Source of the DNA: an uncultured Oscillibacter sp.
Lineage (GTDB): Bacteria; Bacillota; Clostridia; Oscillospirales; Oscillospiraceae
Assembly (NCBI GenBank): GCA_910587705.1
Contig: CAJUMX010000001.1
Span: forward strand, 1 to 64,000
DNA: 64,000 nucleotides
Direction: 5' to 3'
The translations under genes and the position numbers were made by a program. Under the pieces are notes generated by a model. The model worked only from the letters and a program-made list of their open reading frames with translations. It was not told where the DNA came from and made no database searches. Shown here one piece after another: positions 8,822 through 17,477 of the stretch. How positions within the stretch are numbered: the stretch's first letter is position 1; each line of letters begins with the position of its first letter.

Positions 8822-9265
8822 TCGGTAAGCCTCCAATCAAAAATTCTTTGTCCCTTCCCCCCGCATATGGGGCTGCCGAGGGGGAGGTAACAAAGGTGCT
8901 TCCTCGACCGCAGCTTTTCGCAATACCTTGTTAGGCAATCACAGACTACATGGTTTCTAGTATATCTTAAAAGTAGTTGCGTGTCAAGAGAAGATTTACT
9001 GGACCGGTGCGATTGCCGACGCAATACGCCTGGAGATATCCGCATAAAGCAGCGCTTATTAATGAAGTATTCCCTGGAAAGTCGGTTCTATTCTTACTTT
9101 TAAAAGGGCTTTAAGACTTGCGGCAAAACTCTCCCGGTCCGACCTCCATATTCGGAATTGCCAGACTGGAAGGCGTATTCAATCTTGATATTTGCACCTT
9201 TCCCAGACATGCTGGCCTACACGGAATTCTGGGCAGAAAGCGTCTGCTTTTACGCGTAGGCAGCG
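8822..9265. other. Gene-poor decayed stretch
   Basis: About 440 bases, AT-rich around 8930-9110, with no frame that has both a start site and a recognisable product. It lies between a small hypothetical gene and the DctM remnant and looks like further remnant DNA. Confidence 0.4.
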
Positions 9266-9700
9266 CTACCTAAGTAACGCTGGGGGAATCAGCAGTCCAA
9301 GGGAAGCGGCACAGCACATGACAGCGGCCATCGCTTCCACAGGGAATTTCCTTTCCCGTATTCTGGGAAACAGAATTGGGGTTAGGCATCTCATGACGGC
9401 CATGCCAGAGCGGGATACAGCGCCAAACAGCGCGAAGCACAGGCAGACACCGGAATCAGACATGTTTTGAGGTGGCCCCAAATAGGCTCGAACCAGTCCA
9501 CGATGCTGCCACTGATTCAAGAGTTGGGCATCGGAGCTCCGCCGATGGTGAACAGAGGAAATGGCAAAGAGCACATAGCTGGTGATGTAGGAATAGCCTG
9601 TCCGGCAGACTGTGGCGAAATTAATGCCCGGGATCGGAATAATTCGCGCCACTGCGCTGTCAACTCTATAAAATATAAGCGCCAAGTTTTTTAACTTCGA
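9266..9700 (-). pseudogene. Remnant of a TRAP transporter large permease (DctM)
   Basis: The minus-strand frame shows the DctM pattern in the right order. There is a TGYSYITSYVLFAI stretch where DctM has its DSF-LLAIP segment. Then come ALFGAVSRSGMAVMRCLTPI (family: FGA-SGS-VA) and FPRIRERKFPVEAMAAVMC, followed by LGLLIPP (family: G-IIPPS). The frame then stops at 9266. DctM normally has about 425 residues and twelve helices; only the first third survives, and conserved glycines are replaced (SRSG for SGS). No DctP or DctQ partner is present. The protein would take up C4-dicarboxylates or sialic acid in intact systems. Confidence 0.55.
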
Positions 9701-9762
9701 CACTGTGAGCAATCCCACAAAGATTAAGCCCTTTCCCACTCGATGCCCCTTGCATATAAAAA

Positions 9763-9792
9763 CCTCGGATTCAGGGAAAGCTGAATCCGAGG
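9763..9792. other. Hairpin covering the ribosome site of the next gene
   Basis: A perfect 12-bp stem (9763-9774 with 9781-9792, six-base loop). Its 3' arm contains the GAGG that serves as ribosome site of the gene starting at 9801. On the minus strand the same hairpin is followed by TTTTTATAT and could be a terminator instead. Confidence 0.6.
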
Positions 9793-9800
9793 TGAAGAAC

Positions 9801-10697
9801 ATGACGCGCTTTTTCTGCGGCACAAGTGGGACAGGGCCCTATTTTGAAGGGTGGTATTTTAAGCACCAGACTCCGCGGGCACAGACGCTCGCGCTGATTC
9901 CCGCATTCCATATCGACAAAAAGGGGCACCGCACCGCGTCTATCCAGGTCATCGCAAGCGACAAGTCGTGGTGGCTGGAATACCCGGAGGTACAGCTACA
10001 GGTCTCCCGGCAGCCGCTACAGATTCAACTTGGGCAGTCCCGCTTCGGCAGTCAGGGAATCGACCTCCACATCCAGCAAGACAGCCTTTCCCTCTGCGGC
10101 GCCCTGCGCTATGGCCCATTTACGCCCCTGCGCTCCGACATCATGGGACCGTTTCGGTTCTTCGCGGGAATGCAGTGCTCCCACGGCGTCATCAGCATGG
10201 GACATTCTCTGAGGGGAACGCTGGAGCTGAACGGCGAGCGCCTGGATTTCTCCAACGGAATCGGATATATCGAGACCGACCGGGGCCGCTCCTTTCCCAG
10301 CGCCTACCTCTGGACGCAATGCGTCTGGGGAGGTGCGGAGCGCGGCAGCTTGATGCTTGCGGTGGCGACGGTTCCTCTGCCTGTGGCGGGCTTTACCGGC
10401 TGCATCGGTTCCATTCTTTACGGCGGCCGGGAATACCGTCTGGCCACCTACCGGGGCGCCAGAATTGAGGCGTGGTCCTCCTCCGGCGCGGTGATCCGCC
10501 AGGGAACGTACCGTCTGGATGTGCAACTACTAAACGAGCGGAGGCAGGCTCTCCGCGCCCCGGTGGAGGGCCGCATGGAGCGCACCATCCACGAGAGCCT
10601 CTGCGCGGAGGTGCGCTACCGCTTCTGGCACGGGAAAGACCTCCTGTTTCAGCATACCGACGCAAATGCCAGCTTTGAGCACTCCTCGGCAGAGTGA
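9801..10697 (+). CDS. Tocopherol cyclase family protein
   Basis: A 298-residue protein that opens with GPYFEGWYFKHQ, the start signature of bacterial members of the tocopherol cyclase family (PF14249). It continues with ALIPAFHID, ASIQVIA and GPFRFFAGMQCSHGVISMGH. In plants these enzymes close the chromanol ring; in Clostridia the substrate is unknown and the protein may be a lipocalin-like binding or cyclising protein. ATG 9801 is chosen because GAGGTGAAGAAC precedes it and family similarity begins just after; the frame is open to 9705. The ribosome site is inside a strong hairpin, which suggests translational control. No partner genes lie beside it. Confidence 0.75.
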   Translation: MTRFFCGTSGTGPYFEGWYFKHQTPRAQTLALIPAFHIDKKGHRTASIQVIASDKSWWLEYPEVQLQVSRQPLQIQLGQSRFGSQGIDLHIQQDSLSLCGALRYGPFTPLRSDIMGPFRFFAGMQCSHGVISMGHSLRGTLELNGERLDFSNGIGYIETDRGRSFPSAYLWTQCVWGGAERGSLMLAVATVPLPVAGFTGCIGSILYGGREYRLATYRGARIEAWSSSGAVIRQGTYRLDVQLLNERRQALRAPVEGRMERTIHESLCAEVRYRFWHGKDLLFQHTDANASFEHSSAE

Positions 10698-10761
10698 CAG
10701 CACCGCAAAAGCCGAACAATAACCCCCACCGAGGGATTACAAAGTCACCATTGCGTGGCCC

Positions 10762-13365
10762 TCAGTCCACAGAGGCAGACGGGGTACACAAGGAACCCGC
10801 CAGATATTTTTTTAGCTTGTAGACGACGGCTTGCACATCAATCGGTTTTGCCAAATGGTCATTCATGCCGCACTCTAAACACTTTTGAATGTCCTCTGAA
10901 AACGCGTCGGCGGTCATTGCGATAATGGGAAGATTTGCGTCCCCGCGTTTCAGCCCTCGAATGGCCGCAGTCGCCTCGTAGCCATCCATAATCGGCATCC
11001 GCACATCCATCAAAATCGCATCATAATGCCCAATCGGGGATTTCTCAAATTTCTCGACACAGGCCTGCCCGTTCTCAACCCAATCCAGTTCCAGCTCAAG
11101 AACGGAGAGCATTTCCCTTGCCACTTCCCAGTTAAGCTCATTATCCTCCGCCAATAAAATGCGTTTCCCCCGAAGCACCAAGTCCACCGCTTCTTCGGCG
11201 CCGGCAGCTTCTTCAACGCCAGTACCGGCAAATGCGCTCAGCGCGTCGAGCAAGGTGGACTGAAACAGCGGTTTGGAAAGGAAGCCGGAAATCCCCGCTT
11301 CTCTAGCCTCCTCTGCCACGCCGCTCCAATCGCAGGCCATGAGCAGCGCCGCCGGACGGTCCTCTCCGCCGTTCAATCGCATTGCCCGGGCGGCCTCAAT
11401 TCCATTCATATCCGGCAAGTCCCATCCCAAGAGAATCAGCTGACAGGGCTCACTCGAAATCCGCTCCATCGCCTGCCCGGCACTCAAACACCATTCGGCG
11501 TGGACCCCAAGGGATTCTAATACATGAACCGTATGGAGGCACAGCCGCTCATCACCGTCAACCACCAGTACCTTCCAGTCGGGAAGCGCCGCATGCGTCT
11601 CCCGCTCCGCCGCCTTTTCCAGGTCAAGCACAACGTGAAATTCGCTGCCCTTGCCCTGTTCGCTGCGGACGGAAATGTCGCCGCCCATCGCGTCCACAAT
11701 GTACTTGGTAATGGTCATTCCAAGCCCAGAGCCCTCTGTTTTCCGTACTCGAGTGTTATCCTCTCTGCTGAACGATTCAAATATTACCTTTTGGTACTCT
11801 TTTGACATGCCGATTCCCGTATCGCTCACCAGGAAATGGGTGCGCACACGGGACGGCGTGTCCGGAAGCGCCTCCTGGTACACCGTCACTTGAACGGAGC
11901 CGTTTTCCGGAGTGAATTTGACGGCGTTTCCCAGCAGGTTGATCAACACCTGATTCAGCCGCACACTGTCGCAGAACACATCTTCCGAAAGGATTTCGTA
12001 GGCGGCCGCATTGAACTGTTGATGTTTTGCCTTGACTTGGGGCTGCATGATGTTGACAATGCAGTCCATTGCCTCTCTCAACGACATCGGCTCAATATTC
12101 AGCGCCATCTTGCCGCTTTCGATTTTGGATATATCCAGCACGTCGTTGATCAGCCCCAGCAGATGCTCGCTGGACAGCGCAATTTTGCGCAGATAGTCCT
12201 GAACTTGCCCTGGGTTATTTGCTTTCTCCATCGCCAGGGATGTCATCCCGATGATGGCGTTCATAGGGGTTCGGATGTCGTGGCTCATGCTGGATAGGAA
12301 GTCCTGTTTGGCCGTATTGGCCTCTTCCGCCTCTTTTCGCGCCCGCTCCGCGTCCTTCCGGGCCGTATCCATTTCCGTATTCATGCGCTTCAATTCAGAG
12401 ACCTGTTTTCTGAACAAGCGCACATACTGAAAGAATATGTAGAGGAGCATCGCGATGATCGCAAACGAAGCGGCATAGACAATGGTGAGCCAATGACTGC
12501 TCATCCCCGCAATCGCAGAATCCAGCTTATCAAAGGGGAGGACCGTCACCAAATACCAATCGCAGTAGGGAAGGCTGGTGCAATACAGGTGGCGGCGGGA
12601 TTCGCCGCTTTTTAGAATAACGGAATAATCTTCGTTCGCGCCCATGGCCGCCGTCAGCTGTTCAATGTAAAACGCGGCCTCCTTGTCCTGCCCTTCAAAA
12701 ATACTGGTGAGCCTATCAAAATAATTTTTGTGGGCGTCCTCCTCGTTTCCGACAACGTAGCTGCCGTCCTTTCGTATGACAAACGAGTAACTCAACGCAT
12801 GGTCTGAGTCGAGGAAGAGAACCTCACCCATATACTGGGTGGAAAGCCCCACCACCATGGCAAGGCTCCCGCTTCCGTCAGACATGGGATATTCGCAGGG
12901 AACGCCAAACAAAATTACGCCGTTTCCGCTGCCATCCACAGCGGACGCCGTTTTGCGCTCCCCGTTTTGCAGGCTCTTTAAAAACGGCTCGGGATGCTTG
13001 AGCTCCACAGGATCGCCATAAATCATCTCAATTTCGCCATCCGGCGAATACAGGGCGGCACACAGAAAATGCCGCGCTCTTGCGCCGTATTCGATCTCTT
13101 CCTTGGAACCGTAATGGGAATTTCCGTCTCCTGCCGCAATATGGGCGATGGACTCCGCCATGGTCAGGCGGAGCTCAATGATCGTTTCAAAGTGCAAAGA
13201 TACCTGTTCATTCATTCCGGCCATATAGGCGGTGCCGATATCTTCGATGGTACGTTCGCTCATATTGTGAATGGACATTCCAAGGAAGGAAAACACAAAA
13301 ATCGTAAAACCAATCATTACCGCTATGCTGATTTTGAAAGCACGCGGCAAAGCCTTACTTTTCAT
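10762..13365 (-). CDS. Membrane-bound hybrid sensor histidine kinase with two receiver domains
   Basis: 867 residues from ATG 13365 (GGAG upstream; a TTG 18 bases earlier is less likely). Order: TM helix at about 9-31, an extracytoplasmic sensor of about 260 residues, TM helix at about 291-318, a coiled coil, and HisKA with SHDIRTP (H362). An ATPase domain (SDTGIGMS, GSGLGM) and two receivers follow. The second receiver is intact (DAILMDVRMP, D787; Lys in HLAKP). The first reads LILLGWDLPDMNG: the phospho-acceptor Asp is Gly647, so it cannot be phosphorylated in the usual way. No HPt domain is present. It follows the other hybrid kinase by 57 bases and probably shares its transcript. The ligand is unknown. 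Confidence 0.9.
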   Translation of the reverse strand: MKSKALPRAFKISIAVMIGFTIFVFSFLGMSIHNMSERTIEDIGTAYMAGMNEQVSLHFETIIELRLTMAESIAHIAAGDGNSHYGSKEEIEYGARARHFLCAALYSPDGEIEMIYGDPVELKHPEPFLKSLQNGERKTASAVDGSGNGVILFGVPCEYPMSDGSGSLAMVVGLSTQYMGEVLFLDSDHALSYSFVIRKDGSYVVGNEEDAHKNYFDRLTSIFEGQDKEAAFYIEQLTAAMGANEDYSVILKSGESRRHLYCTSLPYCDWYLVTVLPFDKLDSAIAGMSSHWLTIVYAASFAIIAMLLYIFFQYVRLFRKQVSELKRMNTEMDTARKDAERARKEAEEANTAKQDFLSSMSHDIRTPMNAIIGMTSLAMEKANNPGQVQDYLRKIALSSEHLLGLINDVLDISKIESGKMALNIEPMSLREAMDCIVNIMQPQVKAKHQQFNAAAYEILSEDVFCDSVRLNQVLINLLGNAVKFTPENGSVQVTVYQEALPDTPSRVRTHFLVSDTGIGMSKEYQKVIFESFSREDNTRVRKTEGSGLGMTITKYIVDAMGGDISVRSEQGKGSEFHVVLDLEKAAERETHAALPDWKVLVVDGDERLCLHTVHVLESLGVHAEWCLSAGQAMERISSEPCQLILLGWDLPDMNGIEAARAMRLNGGEDRPAALLMACDWSGVAEEAREAGISGFLSKPLFQSTLLDALSAFAGTGVEEAAGAEEAVDLVLRGKRILLAEDNELNWEVAREMLSVLELELDWVENGQACVEKFEKSPIGHYDAILMDVRMPIMDGYEATAAIRGLKRGDANLPIIAMTADAFSEDIQKCLECGMNDHLAKPIDVQAVVYKLKKYLAGSLCTPSASVD

Positions 13366-13422
13366 ACGTTTCCATCTCCACAATGTTCAACATTTCCGTT
13401 GTCTGGACATCCGTTGGCTCTG

Positions 13423-16005
13423 TCAGCCTCTCAGCCGGCTCATGACCTGGAACATTTTGCGGATGTCCACCGGCTTTGCCAAATGTTCGTTCATGCCGGC
13501 ATCCTTTGCCAGCGCAATATCCTCGTCAAAGGCGTTGGCCGACAGCGCTATGATGGGCACGGTCTCCGCGTCGCTCCGCTTCAAGCCGCGAATCACCCGC
13601 GCCGCCTCATATCCGCTCATGACCGGCATCATCAAATCCATGAGCACGCAGTCAAACGCCCCGGATTCCGCCGCCGTGAACGCGTCCACGGCGGCTTTTC
13701 CGTTGTTGGCCGTCACGACCTCTATATCCGCGTCTCGGAGAATGTACTCCACAATTTCACAGTTGATCTCATTGTCCTCTACCAGGAGCACGCGCATCCC
13801 GGCAATATTGTCCGGCAGCTTCCAAGCCTCGTCCGCGGGCTCTCCGCTCCCCGTCTCATCGACGCGGAGGGGAAGCGTGATCTGAACGACGCTCCCCTTT
13901 CCGATCCGGCTGTCTATTTCAACCGTGCCCTTCATCTGATCCACCAGTTTCTTCACAATGGACATGCCAAGCCCAACCCCATTGTAGTTCGTTCTCGCCC
14001 CTTGGTGTTCCTGGGTAAACGGCTCGAAAATGTGCGCCTTAAAATCCTCTCCAATGCCGATTCCTGTATCTTCCACAACAAACCGGCAGCTTGCCGTCCC
14101 GTCTTGAAAGGCGGTCTCCTCCGCCCGGACAAAGACAGCGCCATGAGGCCGGTTGTATCGGATGGCGTTGTCGATAACATTTGTCAAAATCTGTTTCAAA
14201 TGCAGCGGATTTCCGATGACTTTGCTGTGCCGCAGGTCGGAGTCCACCAGCTCCAGCTGGATTTCCCGCTCCTCCGCCAAGGGGGACAGAATCGTGATGC
14301 AGTCCTCCAGCACATCGTGAAGGTCAAAGGGCTCCTCCACCGCCGCGGGCCTTCCGCTCTCCAGCTTGCTGACCTGAAGCACGTCGTTTACCAGGGACAG
14401 CAGATGCTTCGTTGACACACGGATTTTCTTCCGGCACTCTCTCTGCCGCTCCGGGTCGTCCTGGCTCTTTTCCAGAATGGCCAGCATGCCCAGAATTCCG
14501 TTGATCGGCGTGCGGAGATCATGGGACATGTGGGAGAGGAACTCGCTTTTTGCCGAGTTTGCCTTCCGCACCCGCTCCAAAAGCTCCATGATGGACTGTT
14601 CCTGCTTCTTTCTCGTCACCATGGTCTCCGTGATGTCCTGATGATATCCGTTCAGGCTGACGCCGGCTTTTTTGAAGGTCTTGTCCGGAACGCCGCCGCA
14701 GCGAACATAAATCTTTCCCAGCTTCGGATGCTTCCAGGGATACACCACTTCCGCGCGTCCGCCTTTCAGCATCTCCTGCACGGATTCCTCCACCATCTCC
14801 ACATAGTCCGGCTCAATGCCGGCAAACCAGTGCTGGTAGCATGCCTCCGGTCCGATCTCATCCGGCACGCCCAGGAGAATCCGCATGGTCCGGTCCGCGT
14901 ACATTCTCGGCGGGCAGCCCTCCTCCAGCTCAATGGTCCAGATTCCGGTCCGGGCTCCCTCCAGAATGTCCTCCAGGCTCTGCCTTGCCTCCAGCTTGTA
15001 CTTCTCCTCCTGCTCCACCAGGGCGTTGACGTCCCGCTGCGCGAAAATGGCGCAGTTTTCCGCCGCGGTCTTTTCGGTGGCAGAAAAATGAATCTCCAGG
15101 TGCTTTAGTCCAGAGGCGCTGTCTTTTACCTGGTAGCGGACCGAGAACTTCTTTTTGCTCCTGAGCCGGTCAAGCACATAGCTTTTCTCCGTCACCGCAC
15201 GGAGCCGCTCCTGATCCCGGGGGACCACATACTCGGAAATATAGCGCTCCATAGCCGTTCCATAGCCATCTTGAAAATAGGCCGCCCAATCCGCTCCCAG
15301 CTGTTCACTGCTGCGGTAAACCTCACATTCACCGGTATCGAAGTTCACCTCATAGATGCCCAAATAGTCCACACTGAGGGCATGGAGCACATTATAGCTC
15401 CGCTTTTGAAGCTCCCGGACCAGATTGCGCCGCTTCAAGGAGGACACGATGAAGTACGCCGCAGTATGAAGCATATCCGACGTGTATTCCAAAGACCTCA
15501 CCGGGGGATTGTCCACGCCGTAAAAACCGATGATCTTTTTGCCGTCATACAGAGGGACCACCACAAGGGAACGAATACCCTGGCGCTTCAGATTTTCATA
15601 CTGGAGCGGGTCCGTCTCCTGGATATCCTCCAGACTTTCAATGACGATGTGCTTGCCGCCGCCAAACTTCCGATACCAGCTCGCGCACACCTCCGGGGGA
15701 ACGTTTTGGAGGCTCTCCTTTTCCGGCTCCACACCGTCGGCCACCCATTCATAGGTATTGTCATCGCCGCCGGATTCGTTCTGCTCAAATATGTAGGTCC
15801 GTTCCCCGTCCAGCGCCTTTCCCAAATGCTCCAGCAGCACCTCCAGCGACTGATCCGGCGTTTCCTCCAGTAAGGCGACGCGGAGGCCCTCGTTGATGAC
15901 GGCCTCCAGGTTCTGGGCGTTTCGTATGCCGCTGTGCCGCTCATGAGCTCCGGCAGGCGAAACACTCTCTCCGGTCCTCTCTATGAGTCCCCCTGAATAA
16001 TCCAT
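13423..16005 (-). CDS. Soluble hybrid sensor histidine kinase (GAF-PAS-HisKA-HATPase-REC)
   Basis: 860 residues with no membrane helix. A GAF-like domain (about 35-190, with RSLVVVPLYDGKKIIGFYGV) is followed by one or two PAS-like regions (about 200-470, DITET end). Then come HisKA with SHMSHDLRTP (H495), an ATPase domain (VEDTGIGIG, GVGLGMS) and a receiver with CVLMDLMMPVMSGYEA (D790). Phosphate would pass from H495 to D790; an output partner is not encoded here. This architecture is common in Clostridia and may sense a cytoplasmic signal. It is the first gene of an operon with the membrane hybrid kinase. Confidence 0.9.
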   Translation of the reverse strand: MDYSGGLIERTGESVSPAGAHERHSGIRNAQNLEAVINEGLRVALLEETPDQSLEVLLEHLGKALDGERTYIFEQNESGGDDNTYEWVADGVEPEKESLQNVPPEVCASWYRKFGGGKHIVIESLEDIQETDPLQYENLKRQGIRSLVVVPLYDGKKIIGFYGVDNPPVRSLEYTSDMLHTAAYFIVSSLKRRNLVRELQKRSYNVLHALSVDYLGIYEVNFDTGECEVYRSSEQLGADWAAYFQDGYGTAMERYISEYVVPRDQERLRAVTEKSYVLDRLRSKKKFSVRYQVKDSASGLKHLEIHFSATEKTAAENCAIFAQRDVNALVEQEEKYKLEARQSLEDILEGARTGIWTIELEEGCPPRMYADRTMRILLGVPDEIGPEACYQHWFAGIEPDYVEMVEESVQEMLKGGRAEVVYPWKHPKLGKIYVRCGGVPDKTFKKAGVSLNGYHQDITETMVTRKKQEQSIMELLERVRKANSAKSEFLSHMSHDLRTPINGILGMLAILEKSQDDPERQRECRKKIRVSTKHLLSLVNDVLQVSKLESGRPAAVEEPFDLHDVLEDCITILSPLAEEREIQLELVDSDLRHSKVIGNPLHLKQILTNVIDNAIRYNRPHGAVFVRAEETAFQDGTASCRFVVEDTGIGIGEDFKAHIFEPFTQEHQGARTNYNGVGLGMSIVKKLVDQMKGTVEIDSRIGKGSVVQITLPLRVDETGSGEPADEAWKLPDNIAGMRVLLVEDNEINCEIVEYILRDADIEVVTANNGKAAVDAFTAAESGAFDCVLMDLMMPVMSGYEAARVIRGLKRSDAETVPIIALSANAFDEDIALAKDAGMNEHLAKPVDIRKMFQVMSRLRG

Positions 16006-16159
16006 ATACCTGTCCTCCTATTGACCGGTCCCCGATCATAGTCCCCACAGCAGATTCCCAAGCGAAGAGGGGCTTTTCTGGAAAACGCTGTTTCACAACA
16101 TTGATATCACTCCGCCTTGTTCCCGCAGCTTCGCCGCAAAAATCAGAAAAACATGTGTT

Positions 16160-16189
16160 ATGATACCATATACCCCATAATCATGTCAA
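16160..16189 (-). promoter_or_regulatory. Sigma-A promoter of the hybrid kinase operon
   Basis: On the minus strand TTGACA (16189-16184) and TATCAT (16165-16160) are spaced by 18 bases, about 155 bases upstream of the first kinase gene. Confidence 0.6.
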
Positions 16190-16522
16190 TAATATGCAAA
16201 GGAAACCATGCTCGGCAGTTCCAACGTAAAAGGCATATCCCTTAGCTCAAAATTTGTACACTAAGCGAAGTCCATCGCCTATTGGTTCCATACGGCCCGC
16301 AAGCTTTGAAACGGCCTCCCGTCGCCGGCAGAGGCCAGCGTTCCGATATCAGACGCATGATGCAGATTTCTACAGTTCTCCAAATAAGCCCCGTCGGAAC
16401 CCAGCGCCCGGCAGACGCATAGGATGCTGCGGGCGCTTCGCCGGGAAGCCTTCCGCATCACAGAACGGCTGCCATGACCTGGCCCGCGCCCGAGGCTTGA
16501 AAGGAGACACATTCTTGTGTCT
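16190..16522 (+). promoter_or_regulatory. Sigma-K-like promoter and leader of the BclA-like gene
   Basis: At 16399-16426 the sequence AC, 17 bases, CATAGGATG matches the mother-cell sigma-K consensus (AC-N17-CATANNNTA) except for the last base. The same element recurs before the glycosyltransferase at 20633-20660. The leader ends with AGGAG (16502-16506) and a seven-bp hairpin (16505-16522) placed between the ribosome site and the ATG at 16523. No gene is seen in 16190-16398. Confidence 0.55.
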
Positions 16523-16596
16523 ATGCCAAGTTTTCCCAAGATTGACCCGCCATCCAGCGGGAGGACGCGGTCAACCAGATTCTCTCCTCCATCGCC

Positions 16597-17454
16597 ATGG
16601 AGGAGCTGGGTCTGAGCCACATTCTCAACGCTGAGGGCGAGAAGCTGCAATATATTCTGGGCACCCTGCCAGGATTGGAGGAGGCCGCCGACTTCGACGA
16701 GGTCATGAACGTCAATCGGAGCGTACAGGATACCCTGTCCGATGTGATGGAGCAGCGGGCGCTGCTGACCGCCAAGCTGAGCGCGGCCATGAAAGCCCTG
16801 GTTCTTCCTGGTCCCGCCGGCCCCACTGGAGCCACCAGCCCCGGCCTCACCTCCGCCTTTGCCGCCAACACCCAGGTCCTGCCCGCTGGCGTCACCACCA
16901 ATTCCGGCAACACAGTGTTCACCGTGGCCGAGGCGGGCACCTATCAGATTTCTTACCATGTGAACACCTCTTTATCCTTGCTGATGGGGACCCGGCTGGT
17001 GATCAACGGCACAAACAACACCGCCTCCACCATTGCCCCTGGCATCGCCGCCTCCAGATTTGAGAATCAAATCACGGTTAATCTGCCCGCAAATTCCACC
17101 ATCTCTCTTCAGATGTACCCGTTCACGCTTGCCGGGGCCGCCGTCCTGGTGGGCGGCGGAGCAGGGGCCTACCTGACCATCATTCGGCTGAGCTCTGGCG
17201 GAACACACAAGCCTCCCGACGGGAAAATCAACGTTAACACGTTCCTGAACGCTGTCCAAAGATATCCCAACACCAGATCAGCTCCCCCGCCGTACGGCGG
17301 GGGAGCTGATCAATCATTGACATGTAGCGCGAAGAAAAGCAAGGCGGCATCACCATCTTTTACAACGGCGTCCATCCCTTTTCCCTTCCCGGTCGCAGGG
17401 AGCCTTCAAGGGCAGATCATCATAAGTAATGGGGAAAGAAGCGACCGCCGCTAA
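16597..17454 (+). CDS. BclA-like collagen-type spore surface protein (5' frameshift)
   Basis: The N-terminal domain (MEELGLSHILNAEGEKLQYI) is the conserved head of clostridial collagen-like spore proteins. A very short collagen part follows (GPAGPTGATSPG, about 67-82), then a BclA-type C-terminal jelly-roll (TVAEAGTYQISYHVNTS ... AYLTIIRLS, about 90-200), which trimerises in relatives. The likely true start is ATG 16523: MPSFPKIDP then, after losing one base near 16547, AIQREDAVNQILSSIAMEE runs into this frame. So the gene is frameshifted, or there is a sequence error. Family members end at TIIRLS; here about 85 extra residues follow, suggesting the natural stop was also lost. Sigma-K control fits a coat/exosporium role. 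Confidence 0.65.
   Translation: MEELGLSHILNAEGEKLQYILGTLPGLEEAADFDEVMNVNRSVQDTLSDVMEQRALLTAKLSAAMKALVLPGPAGPTGATSPGLTSAFAANTQVLPAGVTTNSGNTVFTVAEAGTYQISYHVNTSLSLLMGTRLVINGTNNTASTIAPGIAASRFENQITVNLPANSTISLQMYPFTLAGAAVLVGGGAGAYLTIIRLSSGGTHKPPDGKINVNTFLNAVQRYPNTRSAPPPYGGGADQSLTCSAKKSKAASPSFTTASIPFPFPVAGSLQGQIIISNGERSDRR
17276..17311. repeat. Perfect 36-bp palindrome
   Basis: Two 18-base arms meet at a central GTAC without any loop base. It lies inside the 3' extension of the BclA-like frame, has no T-run on either side, and could form a cruciform or a GC-rich mRNA hairpin. Confidence 0.75.
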
Positions 17455-17477
17455 GTGGCACACAAATACAGTCGCCT

